Made by a program: the position numbers and the translations under genes. Source: Bacillus cereus ATCC 14579 (lineage in GTDB: Bacteria; Bacillota; Bacilli; Bacillales; Bacillaceae_G). Taken from it: 64,000 bases of DNA. How positions within the stretch are numbered: position 1 is the stretch's first letter; each line of letters opens with the position of its first letter. Below are positions 34,261 to 43,035 of the stretch, in pieces. Location: contig NC_004722.1 in NCBI RefSeq assembly GCF_000007825.1, positions 4,996,001 to 5,060,000 on the forward strand. The letters run 5' to 3'. The notes below the pieces were generated by a model. It was not told the DNA's origin. It saw only the letters and a program-made list of their open reading frames with translations, and searched no databases.

Positions 34261-34276
34261 TTGAAGTCACAATACA
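34261..34276 (-). repeat. Right end of the Tn7-like element: terminal repeat and target duplication
   Basis: TTGAAGTCACA (34261-34271), the exact reverse complement of the left terminus, is followed by ATACA (34272-34276), the exact copy of the left flank. The end continues inward as TCATATGTTTTC; the left end has TCATATGCTTTC further in. Confidence 0.9.
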
Positions 34277-34281
34277 AAATA

Positions 34282-34308
34282 AAAAAACCACCAAATATGT
34301 ATTGGTGG
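34282..34308 (-). terminator. Terminator of ssrA
   Basis: On the minus strand CCACCA, loop of about ten bases, TGGTGG, then TTTTTTT. The first arm uses the tmRNA's own CCA end, and the Tn7-like element inserted just after the T-tract. Confidence 0.75.
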
Positions 34309-34657
34309 AGACGGTGGGAGTCGAACCCACGTCCAAAAATATCGGCACTTAAGCTTCTACGAGTGTAGTCGATATATTAGCATTTCGCGAACTCTTCGGC
34401 CTATCGACAGGCTTCCAAGTTGCTAGTCTGGTTGTTCTCTTCCTTTGTCCTCAGACGGCGAACTCCGGCGTAGTCCACTTAGTTTGAGTCCCTTACCCTA
34501 CCACATGGACGATGGAGGGAGGAACCTTTAGTGCAATTAAGCAGCTAAAGAAAGATTGTTTTGTTTGCCAATTATAGGCTTTGACGTTTTAACGAGGCCG
34601 ATCCCCTCGACTCGCAACCTAAGCTCGAACTATCCCTGTCGAATCCGTAACGTCCCC
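34303..34657 (-). ncRNA. ssrA: Transfer-messenger RNA
   Basis: A 355-nt tmRNA that rescues stalled ribosomes together with SmpB. The 5' end GGGGACGTTACGGATTCGAC and the 3' end TTCGACTCCCACCGTCTCC plus ACCA form the tRNA-like part. The resume frame GGC AAA CAA AAC AAT CTT TCT TTA GCT GCT TAA encodes GKQNNLSLAA, the B. cereus group tag. The 3' end is the probable reference point for insertion of the adjacent Tn7-like element. Only one copy of the 3' end is present, so no phage-type att duplication exists. Confidence 0.97.
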
Positions 34658-34783
34658 ATGATAAAAATGGAGCATACGAAGAAAATATCGTGATAGCTAC
34701 TAAGAGCTGTTTTTCAATGTGCAACAACCTTACATAAGTTATTATAACATACGCGCTCCATTTTACAAATGTAAATATCTGTA

Positions 34784-35251
34784 TTACATCTTTTGGCGAT
34801 CACGGAACGCGCGTGCAATTTCACGTTTAGCTTCTTTCTCTTTTAAATCGTGACGTTTATCGTATTGCTTCTTACCTTTTGCTAAACCAAGTGCCATCTT
34901 TGCAAATCCATTTTTCAAATAAATTCTAAGTGGAACTAATGCGTAACCTGTTTCTTTCGCAGCGCCCGCTAGTTTATCAATTTCTTTTTTATGCAGAAGT
35001 AATTTTCTCGTACGAAGTGGATCATGGTTGAAACGATTCCCTTGTTCGTACGTATTAATGTGCATATTATGAACCCATACTTCACCATTATGTACACGTG
35101 CAAACGCATCTTTCAAGTTTACGCGTCCAGCGCGAATCGACTTAATTTCCGTTCCTTGAAGGACAAGCCCTGCTTCGTATGTTTCTTCGATGAAATAATC
35201 ATGAAATGCTTTTTTGTTCTGTGCAATAACCTTACCTGTACCCTTTGGCAT
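34784..35251 (-). CDS. smpB: SsrA-binding protein SmpB
   Basis: A 155-residue RNA-binding protein that delivers tmRNA to stalled ribosomes. Conserved blocks: NKKAFHDYFIEETYEAGLVL, GTEIKSIRAGRVNLKDAFAR, and the basic tail KGKKQYDKRHDLKEKEAKRE that enters the mRNA channel. It is located just upstream of ssrA on the same strand, the usual Bacillus arrangement. Confidence 0.97.
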   Translation of the reverse strand: MPKGTGKVIAQNKKAFHDYFIEETYEAGLVLQGTEIKSIRAGRVNLKDAFARVHNGEVWVHNMHINTYEQGNRFNHDPLRTRKLLLHKKEIDKLAGAAKETGYALVPLRIYLKNGFAKMALGLAKGKKQYDKRHDLKEKEAKREIARAFRDRQKM

Positions 35252-35295
35252 ATAACGTCCCTCCTCTATTTTTACTATTGTAACAAATGTTAATA

Positions 35296-35450
35296 AAAAG
35301 CGAAAGTGGCTCGCTCAGAATGTGAGATGGATGGAGCTTCTGACCTTGAGGCGCTCTTTGCCTCTCAGGAAGAAGTGAAGCCGCCGAACATTCTAGCCAC
35401 TGTAGCTAGATTCCGATAAAAAGCGAAAGTGGCTCGCTCTCAAGCCACGA
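35296..35450. repeat. Dispersed structured repeat (B. cereus group bcr-like), one copy plus a partial
   Basis: The segment at 35296-35417 starts AAAAGCGAAAGTGGCTCG and closes with CTAGCCACT, so AGTGGCT pairs with AGCCACT. An inner hairpin GAGGCGCTCTTTGCCTC is present. A second partial unit (AAAAAGCGAAAGTGGCTCGC) follows at 35418-35450. A related copy lies at 55563-55680. The region is otherwise gene-free. Confidence 0.7.
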
Positions 35451-35500
35451 AGAAAAAAGAAAACGGTCCCGCTTTTCATCAAAGCGAAGCCATCCTTTTC

Positions 35501-37927
35501 TTACTTACGCTTTTTCTTTTTCTTCTTGAATCCTGGTACATTTTCGAAGAATGCTTTTTTCTTCTTACCGTCACCATCTTTTTTTCCTGGCTGGCTAGCA
35601 GAAGCGGATGCAGATGCAGATCCTCTTCCTTTTCCTTTACCACCACGGTCAAATTTTCTACCTGTGCCACGTTCACCGCCGCGCTCATTACTGCGCTCGC
35701 TACGTCCACCGCGTTTCTTTCTGCCTGTTCTTGGCTGCTCGATAACGACTGGACGATCTTTGAACTTACGGCGAGGTGTGCCTTTCATACCAACGATTTC
35801 AAAGTCGATTGCACGCTCGTCTTTGTTTACGTTAATAACGCGAATTGTAATTTCGTCACCGATGCGGAATACGTTTCCTGTACGTTCTCCGATCATAGCG
35901 AAATGTTGCTCGTCATAACGGTAGTAATCATCCGTTAAATAACTAACGTGTACAAGACCTTCAATTGTATTTGGAAGCTCTACGAATAAACCGAAGTTTG
36001 TTACAGAGCTAATCATACCGTCATACTCTTCACCGATCTTATCAACCATATACTCTGCTTTTTTCATCTCATCTGTTTCACGCTCTGCTTCAACAGCACG
36101 ACGTTCCATATTAGAAGAATGCTCTGCAATCTCAGGTAATTTTTCACGCCATTTTGCTTGCGTTTCGTTGTCGACTTTACCGTTAATAATGTATTCACGA
36201 ATTAATCTATGAACGATTGTATCTGGGTAACGACGAATTGGTGATGTGAAGTGTGTGTAGAACTCAGTTGATAAACCGAAATGTCCTAAACTATCCGCAT
36301 CGTAACGAGCTTGCTTCATAGAACGAAGCATAACTGTTGAAATAACTACTTCTTCTGGCTGTCCTTGAACCATTTCAAGAATTTGTTGTAGCGCGCGAGG
36401 ATGCACTTCATTCGCACGTCCTTTTACGGCATATCCGAAGTTCGTTACAAACTCGAAGAAACGCTCTAGCTTATCTTCTTTCGGATCTTCATGGACCCGG
36501 TACATGAATGGTACGTTCATCCAGTGGAAGTGCTCTGCTACTGTTTCATTCGCAACAAGCATAAATTCTTCAATTAACTTCTCTGATACAGAACGATCGC
36601 GCATGACAACGTCTGTCGGTTTTCCTTCTTCATCCACTAATACTTTCGCTTCTTTAAAGTCAAAGTCAATTGCACCACGGCGCATACGTTTTTCACGTAA
36701 AATTTGTGCCAATTGACCCATCTCTTTAAACATCGGTACGAGCGGCTCATAACGCTTAATTAACTCTTCGTCCTCATCTTCTAAAATGCTTCTTACGTCA
36801 GCATAAGTCATACGCTCTGTTGTTTTAATCACACTTTGGAAAATCTCGTGTTTAACAACATCACCTAAGTTGTTGATTTCCATTTCACAAGATAATGTCA
36901 GACGGTCTACTTTCGGATTTAATGAACAAATACCGTTAGATAGACGGTGTGGAATCATCGGAATTACACGGTCAACAAGATACACACTCGTCGCTCTTTC
37001 CGCTGCTTCTACATCAATCGGAGAACCTTCTTGAACGTAATGACTTACATCCGCAATGTGAACGCCTAGCTTGTAGTTACCGTTCTCAAGCTTCGTTACT
37101 GTAACAGCATCATCTAAATCTTTTGCGTCTGCACCGTCAATCGTTACGATCATTTGGTCACGTAGATCACGGCGATCTTTTAAATCTTCTTCTGAAATCG
37201 TTTCTGGTACACTGTTTGCATGTTCCATCACTTCTTCAGGGAACGCTAAAGGCAAGTGATGTTTATGAATGACAGATAAAATATCTACTCCTGGATCATT
37301 TTTATGACCTAGAATTTGAATAACTTCACCTTCTGCACTTAAACGATTCTCTGGATAGCTCGTAATTTTCACAACTACTTTATGACCTTCTACAGCGCCC
37401 ATAGATGCACTTTTCAATACGAAAATGTCACTTGTCCAGCGCTTATTGTCAGGTATAACGAACCCAAAGTTTTTCGATTCTGTATATGTACCAACTAACT
37501 CTTTCGTTCCGCGTTCTAAAATGCGTACAATTGAACCTTCTTGACGCGAACCACTCGATTGGGAACTAAGGCGTGCTAATACTGTATCGCCATGAAGCGC
37601 ACCGTTTAATTCTGTAGGCGGGATGAAAAGATCATCGTCTCCCGTTTTCTTCTCATCTGGTACAACGAATGCAAAACCACGTGCATGTCCAATTAACTTA
37701 CCGCGTATTAAATTCATCTTTTCAGGAAGACCGTAACGGTTGCTACGAGTACGAATAACAAGTCCCTTCTCTTCCATCGTTACAAGTGCCTTTACGAAAT
37801 CTTTAAAGCCCTCAGAACCTTCAATTCCAAATGCCTCTTCTAACTCTTGTATCGTTAGCGGTTTATACGCTTCTTCTCTCATAAATAATAACAACTTATC
37901 AATATGTTCTTGTATGATTTCTTCCAA
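35501..37927 (-). CDS. rnr: Ribonuclease R
   Basis: An 808-residue 3'-5' exoribonuclease that degrades structured RNA and, with SmpB/tmRNA, non-stop mRNA. The N-terminus has a winged helix (PLTIQELEEAFGIEGSEGFK), then cold-shock domains, and the RNB catalytic centre with TIDGADAKDLDDAVTV (Asp cluster, about residue 265). Then an S1 domain (YDGMISSVTNFGLFVELPNT) and a long Lys/Arg/Gly/Ser-rich tail (SASASASASQ followed by KKKKRK). It lies upstream of smpB and ssrA. Confidence 0.97.
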   Translation of the reverse strand: MEEIIQEHIDKLLLFMREEAYKPLTIQELEEAFGIEGSEGFKDFVKALVTMEEKGLVIRTRSNRYGLPEKMNLIRGKLIGHARGFAFVVPDEKKTGDDDLFIPPTELNGALHGDTVLARLSSQSSGSRQEGSIVRILERGTKELVGTYTESKNFGFVIPDNKRWTSDIFVLKSASMGAVEGHKVVVKITSYPENRLSAEGEVIQILGHKNDPGVDILSVIHKHHLPLAFPEEVMEHANSVPETISEEDLKDRRDLRDQMIVTIDGADAKDLDDAVTVTKLENGNYKLGVHIADVSHYVQEGSPIDVEAAERATSVYLVDRVIPMIPHRLSNGICSLNPKVDRLTLSCEMEINNLGDVVKHEIFQSVIKTTERMTYADVRSILEDEDEELIKRYEPLVPMFKEMGQLAQILREKRMRRGAIDFDFKEAKVLVDEEGKPTDVVMRDRSVSEKLIEEFMLVANETVAEHFHWMNVPFMYRVHEDPKEDKLERFFEFVTNFGYAVKGRANEVHPRALQQILEMVQGQPEEVVISTVMLRSMKQARYDADSLGHFGLSTEFYTHFTSPIRRYPDTIVHRLIREYIINGKVDNETQAKWREKLPEIAEHSSNMERRAVEAERETDEMKKAEYMVDKIGEEYDGMISSVTNFGLFVELPNTIEGLVHVSYLTDDYYRYDEQHFAMIGERTGNVFRIGDEITIRVINVNKDERAIDFEIVGMKGTPRRKFKDRPVVIEQPRTGRKKRGGRSERSNERGGERGTGRKFDRGGKGKGRGSASASASASQPGKKDGDGKKKKAFFENVPGFKKKKKKRK

Positions 37928-38069
37928 GCAAAAATACCTCCTTTAAAACCTTATATTATTTAGTGTATCCGAAAGATAGGGGATGTATAAAGTGAAACTT
38001 CAATACTCCCCTTATGATTTTTACAGTTTTCACAAAAAATTCCTTATGAAAAAAAGAGGCAACTAGATC

Positions 38070-38813
38070 TTACCAATCTAGTTGCTCCAAGAAGTTATAT
38101 ACATCCTCATGTAGCTCGTCACGTTGTTTATCAAGTGTAATGACATGCGTAGAGTCTTCATACCATTTAATGTCTTTTAACGTAGATTCTACACCGTTAT
38201 AAATAATGTTAGCACTATCTGTATTAATCATTTCGTCATGACGTGCTTGTACAACAAATGTTGGTGCATAAATCATATCCACATTGTTACGTACGTCAGC
38301 AATTAATTGTTGTAATGCTTTTAATGTATTCATCGGTGTCTTTTGGAATTCCAACATTTCTTGTTCAATTTGTTCTGGTGATTTTTGCTCACGTTTTTTA
38401 TATTCGCGGGCATATGCCAATATACCTTGGTACATCGTTTCTTCGCTCTTAATATACATCGGTGCACACATTGGTACTACACCTAAAACCGGTACTGTAT
38501 AACCTAATTTTAAAGAAAATACGCCGCCAAGTGACAATCCAACAACAGCAATTTTCTCAAAACCTTTATCTTTTAAAAGCTGATATGCCTCCGTTACATC
38601 TTGCCACCAATCTGTAGGCCCTGTATGAACAAGCTCTTCTGGTGGTACACCGTGCCCTTTATAAATTGGCGCATGACAAGTATAGCCCTTCTTTTCTAAG
38701 AAACGCCCTAACATACGTACATCAGCTGAGTTCCCTGTGAATCCATGTAGTAATAAAACAGCGCGGTCTCCACCCTCAAATGTAAATGGTTTCGGAGATG
38801 CTAATTTCATCAT
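38070..38813 (-). CDS. est: Carboxylesterase (Est30/YvaK type)
   Basis: A 247-residue alpha/beta hydrolase. The nucleophile elbow is VGLSLGG (about residue 94), the oxyanion segment LLHGFTGNSADVRMLG (about 21) and the final His STHVITLDKQRD (about 222). The acid is the Asp in VQARHDEMIN. It matches the small carboxylesterases that lie between secG and rnr in bacilli. The natural substrate is unknown. Confidence 0.93.
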   Translation of the reverse strand: MMKLASPKPFTFEGGDRAVLLLHGFTGNSADVRMLGRFLEKKGYTCHAPIYKGHGVPPEELVHTGPTDWWQDVTEAYQLLKDKGFEKIAVVGLSLGGVFSLKLGYTVPVLGVVPMCAPMYIKSEETMYQGILAYAREYKKREQKSPEQIEQEMLEFQKTPMNTLKALQQLIADVRNNVDMIYAPTFVVQARHDEMINTDSANIIYNGVESTLKDIKWYEDSTHVITLDKQRDELHEDVYNFLEQLDW

Positions 38814-38917
38814 GTATTTCTCCTCTTTCTCTTCTGTAATCTAGTCGTATTCTTTCTATATCTAGTGTACCATATTTGTATTTCTATAATCTAATTAGAA
38901 ACATCTTTCAAATAGCA

Positions 38918-38963
38918 AAAAAAAAAGAAGAACCATTAGTACCATTCACTAACGCTTCTTCTT
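38918..38963 (-). terminator. Terminator of secG
   Basis: On the minus strand GAAGAAGCGTTAGT, loop, ACTAATGGTTCTTC, then a long T-run, right after the secG stop codon. Confidence 0.75.
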
Positions 38964-38969
38964 TCAATT

Positions 38970-39203
38970 CTATAAATTGAAGTACGTAACACCAATTGTT
39001 AATACAAAGAACAATACAGCTAAAACAATTGTAATACGGTTTAATACCGCTTCAATTCCACGTGCCTTTTGCTTACCAAATAATTGCTCCGCACCGCCTG
39101 AAATTGCACCTGAAAGGCCTGAGCTATTACTACATTGCATAAGTACCATAACAATCATTAAAATCGATACAATAATAAGTAAAACTGATAATAACGTATG
39201 CAC
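38970..39203 (-). CDS. secG: Preprotein translocase subunit SecG
   Basis: A 77-residue protein with two membrane helices (LLSVLLIIVSILMIVMVLMQ and ITIVLAVLFFVLTIGVTYFN) and the conserved SNSSGLSGAISGGAEQLFGK loop. It is part of the SecYEG channel. Directly upstream of est. Confidence 0.95.
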   Translation of the reverse strand: MHTLLSVLLIIVSILMIVMVLMQCSNSSGLSGAISGGAEQLFGKQKARGIEAVLNRITIVLAVLFFVLTIGVTYFNL

Positions 39204-39297
39204 TTGGCGTACCTCCTACAAAGATTCAGTTATTGTAACTGTAGCATAAATTCTATAGAAAAGCGAGAGCTATATAGGCGCTCTCGCTTTTCTTCTA

Positions 39298-39990
39298 TTA
39301 CATAAACATCATCGCAAATAACGGTCCAAGTAAACATGTCAAAATTGCTGTTAATGTCATTGTTACCGATCCAATAACACCTTCATGTTCGTTATTTTTC
39401 ATCGCTCTCATCACGCCCATAATATGAGAAGCACATCCAAATCCGATACCTTTACCAACTGAGTTTGTAACACGGCTCCATTTTAATAAAAGGGGTCCTG
39501 TAATCGTTCCAGTAATACCTGCGATAACAACGAAAGCTGCTGTTAAGGAAGGTACACCACCGACTTGCTCTGAAACACTCATCGCAACTGGCATTGTCAC
39601 CGATTTTGGTAATGACGATAAGATTAAGCTTTTATCCGTTCCCATAAGTGAAGCAATCGCAAAATCACTAGCGATTGCAACTGTTGTACCTACTAATACC
39701 CCGCCAGCAATCGGTACAACATATTTTTGCAGAACATGACGTTGTTTATAAAGAGGAATTGCAAATGCTACAACACCGGGTCCAAGTAGCTTTGCAATCC
39801 AGCCACCACCACTTTCCATATAATGTTGATATGGTATATCAAGCACGATAAATAGGAAAGCCATTAATCCAGTTGCTACAAGCATTGGAATGGTGAATGG
39901 TGTTGGAAATAATTTATAGATTTTTTTAGATAATTGATATAATAGCACCGTAAAAAGAACCCAACCGACTCCGATTAATATTTGGCTCAT
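39298..39990 (-). CDS. lrgB: LrgB/CidB-family membrane protein
   Basis: A 230-residue protein with the LrgB core: PALTAAFVVIAGITGTITGP-like residues (VPSLTAAFVVIAGITGTITG), VTMPVAMSVSEQVGG and GFGCASHIMGVMRAMKNNE. These proteins modulate murein hydrolase activity and autolysis, possibly with 3-hydroxypropionate/pyruvate transport. It overlaps the LrgA-type gene by four bases. Whether it is the cid or the lrg pair cannot be told from sequence. Confidence 0.88.
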   Translation of the reverse strand: MSQILIGVGWVLFTVLLYQLSKKIYKLFPTPFTIPMLVATGLMAFLFIVLDIPYQHYMESGGGWIAKLLGPGVVAFAIPLYKQRHVLQKYVVPIAGGVLVGTTVAIASDFAIASLMGTDKSLILSSLPKSVTMPVAMSVSEQVGGVPSLTAAFVVIAGITGTITGPLLLKWSRVTNSVGKGIGFGCASHIMGVMRAMKNNEHEGVIGSVTMTLTAILTCLLGPLFAMMFM

Positions 39991-40364
39991 CGCGACTCTC
40001 TTTCCTTCCTATTCGCAAGATATTGTCCTGTATGTCCTGCGACAATAATAATTAAAAATGTACTCGCTACAACTGTAATGAAAAGAGAAATTCCTTTACT
40101 CATAAAAAAAGCACCGTAATTCATTAGGCCAAGCGTTGGCGGAATTAATAAAAACGGCATAATAGCAACGAGTGTTTCTGCTCCTAAATCGAACCATTTC
40201 ACTGGAAGAACTTTTAGGCTAAGTAAAACAAGTAAGAGGAACATCCCAATCAAACTTCCTGGAATTGGAATATTTAACATTTCTTGCACCCAAGTTCCAA
40301 CCATATAAAACACGTAAAGAGCAGCAATTTGGACAAGAATCTTTGTAAATTTCATGTTCATCAT
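39987..40364 (-). CDS. lrgA: LrgA/CidA-family holin-like protein
   Basis: A 125-residue protein with four membrane helices: ILVQIAALYVFYMVGTWVQE, IPGSLIGMFLLLVLLSLKVL, LVAIMPFLLIPPTLGLMNYG and ISLFITVVASTFLIIIVAGH. The motif IPGSLIGM is typical. It acts with the LrgB-like partner. I start it at 40364 (ATGAAC after GAGGGATG), ahead of MKFTKILVQ. No LytSR or CidR gene adjoins. Confidence 0.88.
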   Translation of the reverse strand: MMNMKFTKILVQIAALYVFYMVGTWVQEMLNIPIPGSLIGMFLLLVLLSLKVLPVKWFDLGAETLVAIMPFLLIPPTLGLMNYGAFFMSKGISLFITVVASTFLIIIVAGHTGQYLANRKERESR

Positions 40365-40707
40365 CCCTCATGTTTATACGATCTTCTGTTAATATCTTTA
40401 TCATAGTATAAATTGTAAAAAGCTGCAATTTATCAACTTGACAGCAAAAACAGCCTATGTTATACGCTTACAACCTTGATACGACTGCATTTCTAAACGA
40501 AAATTACGTCAAAAACCTTGACCTAATATAAAAAGTTTTTATTTTCTGAATTTAAAAGACTATTATTTCAATAAAATAATCTTTTTATTCTTAAACTTAC
40601 ATATATATAAAGTGAAACTTTAATCAATGAGATTCCCCTCATCCTTATTGATTATTAGCCCTCACCAAGCTGGTTTGTACGGGATAAACAAGATAGGTGG
40701 TGAACAT
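40365..40707. other. Gene-free stretch with a dispersed-repeat fragment
   Basis: Holds divergent promoters for lrgA and the nucleoside hydrolase. A hairpin-like AAAGACTATTATTT...AAATAATCTTT lies at about 40555-40584. From 40608 the sequence TATAAAGTGAAACTTTAATC...GATTATTAGCCCTCACCAA resembles a fragment of a B. cereus group dispersed repeat. Its first 15 bases recur at 37986-38000. Confidence 0.45.
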
Positions 40708-41658
40708 ATGCCCAAAAAAGTTCTCATTTTTTGTGATCCTGGGATTGATGATACGATGGCTCTCCTCTTAGCATTCTTTATCGATGAAATAGAAATCGTC
40801 GGTATCGTTGCTGATTACGGCAATGTTCCAAAAAAAATGGCCGTAGAAAATGCTCATTTTTTTAATAACGAAACAAAGAATAGAAATATCAAGATATTCG
40901 GTGGTTCAGAACGTCCCCTTACTGGTGCCCCACCTGCGTTTTTTACGGATGTACATGGGAAACAGGGGCTTGGGCCAATTATTCCAAAGGTGAATGTGAC
41001 TAACGGAGAAATGGAGAATTTTTTTGAAGTCATTCCTCTTATTGAACAGTATAAAGATGAATTAATTATTGTGAGTTTAGGAAGACTTACCTCCCTAGCA
41101 ATTTTGTTTATCATGTGCAAACAGTTAATGAAACAAATTAAATCTTACTATGTAATGGGCGGTGCCTTTTTACATCCTGGTAATGTTACCCCTATTTCCG
41201 AAGCAAACTTTTATGGCGATCCTACTGCCGCTAATATAGTCCTTCAATCCACAGCTAACATGTACATATACCCATTAAACGTCACTCAATACTCCATCAT
41301 TACACCAGAAATGGCAGAGTACATTGAGGCAAAAGGAAAAGCTCCACTTGTCAAAACGTTATTTGATCATTATTACTACGGATATTATAAAGACGCCCTA
41401 CCACATTTAAAGGGGAGCCCCTTCCATGACACAATACCAATACTCGCTTTACTTGATAACTCTATGTTTACCTATCACAAGTCACCTATCGTTGTCATGA
41501 CAGAATCTTATGCACAGGGGGCAAGCATTGGAGAATTTCGCTCTTTAGGAGAATCTAAACCATTTATTGATTGGCCGAGTCATCAAATAGCAATTGATTT
41601 TGATTATAACCGCTTCTTCAAACATTTCATGTCACTTATGACGGGTGAACAATTTTAG
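40708..41658 (+). CDS. Inosine-uridine preferring nucleoside hydrolase
   Basis: A 316-residue enzyme that splits nucleosides to base and ribose. The N-terminal metal site FCDPGIDDTMALLL corresponds to the DxGxDDxxA motif. Substrate and metal residues are also seen in GGAFLHPGNVTPISEANFYG (NxxxD-type) and FHDTIPILALL (His/Asp near residue 235). I start at 40708 (MPKKVLIFCDPG) because GGTGGTGAAC precedes it; the longer frame begins inside repeat-like sequence. Confidence 0.88.
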   Translation: MPKKVLIFCDPGIDDTMALLLAFFIDEIEIVGIVADYGNVPKKMAVENAHFFNNETKNRNIKIFGGSERPLTGAPPAFFTDVHGKQGLGPIIPKVNVTNGEMENFFEVIPLIEQYKDELIIVSLGRLTSLAILFIMCKQLMKQIKSYYVMGGAFLHPGNVTPISEANFYGDPTAANIVLQSTANMYIYPLNVTQYSIITPEMAEYIEAKGKAPLVKTLFDHYYYGYYKDALPHLKGSPFHDTIPILALLDNSMFTYHKSPIVVMTESYAQGASIGEFRSLGESKPFIDWPSHQIAIDFDYNRFFKHFMSLMTGEQF

Positions 41659-41661
41659 CAT

Positions 41662-41698
41662 AAAAAAACAGACCGTGATTTCTCACGGTCTGTCGTTT
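41662..41698. terminator. Bidirectional terminator between the nucleoside hydrolase and eno
   Basis: ACAGACCGTGA, four-base loop, TCACGGTCTGT, flanked by A- and T-runs. It serves both converging genes. Confidence 0.9.
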
Positions 41699-41709
41699 AT
41701 TTTCTACAA

Positions 41710-43005
41710 TTATCGTTTGATGTTATAGAAAGATTTTACACCATCGTAAACAGCTACTTCGCCTAGCTCGTCTTCGATACGTAATAATTGGTTGTACTTA
41801 GCAATACGGTCAGTACGGCTCATAGAACCAGTTTTGATTTGGCCAGCGTTAGTTGCTACTGCGATGTCAGCGATTGTAGCATCTTCAGTTTCACCAGAAC
41901 GGTGAGATACAACTGCTGTGTAACCAGCACGTTTAGCCATTTCGATAGCTTCGAAAGTCTCAGTTAAAGTACCGATTTGGTTAACTTTAATTAAGATTGA
42001 GTTAGAGATACCTTTTTCGATACCTTCAGCAAGTTTTTGAGTGTTAGTTACGAATAAATCGTCACCAACTAATTGTACTTTATCACCGATACGCTCAGTT
42101 AATAATTTGTGACCATCCCAGTCGTTTTCGTCTAAACCATCTTCGATAGAGATGATTGGGAAGTCTTTGCAAAGCTCTTCATAGAAATCAACCATTTCTG
42201 CAGAAGTTAAGCCAGTACGGCCTTCGCCTGCAAGGTCATATTTACCAGTTTCTTTGTTGTAGAACTCAGAAGAAGCAACGTCCATTCCTAAGAATACGTT
42301 CTCGCCAGCTTTGTAACCAGCTTTTTCGATAGCTTCGATGATTACTTCTAGAGCTTCACGGTTAGAACCAAGGTTTGGAGCGAATCCACCTTCGTCACCT
42401 ACTGCAGTGTTAAGACCTTTGTCATGTAATACAGCTTTAAGTGCATGGAATACTTCAGCACCCATACGGATTGATTCTTTGAATGTTGGAGCACCAACTG
42501 GTAAGATCATGAACTCTTGGAAGTCAACGTTGTTATCAGCGTGAGAACCACCGTTGATGATGTTCATCATTGGAGTTGGTAATTGTTTTGCATTGAATCC
42601 ACCAAGGTAACGGTATAATGGAAGACCTACGAAGTCAGCTGCTGCGTGAGCTACTGCCATAGATACACCAAGGATAGCGTTAGCGCCTAGTTTACCTTTG
42701 TTTGGAGTGCCATCTAATTCGATCATAGCACGGTCAATACCAGCTTGGTCAGTTACATCGAAACCAGCGATTTCTGGAGCGATAATTTCGTTAACGTTGT
42801 TTACTGCGTTAACAACACCTTTACCAAGGTAACGAGATTTGTCACCGTCACGTAATTCTACTGCTTCGTGCTCACCAGTAGATGCACCACTTGGTACGAT
42901 AGCGCGTCCGAAAGCGCCGCTTTCTGTGTAAACTTCTACTTCTACAGTTGGGTTACCACGAGAGTCAAGGACTTCGCGAGCATAAACATCAATAATTGTT
43001 GACAT
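41710..43005 (-). CDS. eno: Enolase
   Basis: A 431-residue glycolytic enzyme converting 2-phosphoglycerate to phosphoenolpyruvate. Conserved marks: DSRGNPTVEVEVYTESGAFG, SGASTGEHEAVELRD, metal ligands in LGMDVASSEFY, SIEDGLDENDWDG and LVGDDLF, catalytic Lys in ILIKVNQIGTLTE and VVSHRSGETED. It is the last gene of the gap-pgk-tpiA-gpmI-eno operon and intact. Confidence 0.98.
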   Translation of the reverse strand: MSTIIDVYAREVLDSRGNPTVEVEVYTESGAFGRAIVPSGASTGEHEAVELRDGDKSRYLGKGVVNAVNNVNEIIAPEIAGFDVTDQAGIDRAMIELDGTPNKGKLGANAILGVSMAVAHAAADFVGLPLYRYLGGFNAKQLPTPMMNIINGGSHADNNVDFQEFMILPVGAPTFKESIRMGAEVFHALKAVLHDKGLNTAVGDEGGFAPNLGSNREALEVIIEAIEKAGYKAGENVFLGMDVASSEFYNKETGKYDLAGEGRTGLTSAEMVDFYEELCKDFPIISIEDGLDENDWDGHKLLTERIGDKVQLVGDDLFVTNTQKLAEGIEKGISNSILIKVNQIGTLTETFEAIEMAKRAGYTAVVSHRSGETEDATIADIAVATNAGQIKTGSMSRTDRIAKYNQLLRIEDELGEVAVYDGVKSFYNIKR

Positions 43006-43035
43006 AATAAATTCTCTCCTTTTTATATAAGCAAA

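Larger units (their letters stand above)
14147..34271. mobile_element. Tn7-like transposon (20.1 kb) inserted 26 bp past the 3' end of ssrA, carrying a RiPP cluster
   Basis: The boundaries come from 11-bp perfect terminal inverted repeats (TGTGACTTCAA) and a 5-bp direct target duplication (ATACA). The transposition genes occupy the left 7 kb, all on the minus strand in the order TnsD-like, TnsA-TnsB fusion, TnsC and short TniQ. The right 13 kb is cargo: a truncated SMC-like ATPase gene, two defective IS6-family copies in inverted orientation and, between them, a RiPP operon and a zinc-ribbon gene. The insertion lies in the tail of the ssrA terminator, much as Tn7 lies in the glmS terminator, so tmRNA is the probable attachment gene. 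No cas genes or CRISPR array are present. In contrast to Tn7, the cargo end, not the tns end, faces the target gene. Confidence 0.9.

Noticed and set aside
14147..34271. CRISPR-associated (CAST) system
   Set aside because: No cas genes, no repeat array and no guide-like RNA seen within the element, despite the TnsAB fusion and two TniQs.
34303..34657. ssrA as a phage/integrase attachment site
   Set aside because: No second copy of the ssrA 3' end and no integrase gene. The 5-bp duplication and Tns genes explain the island.
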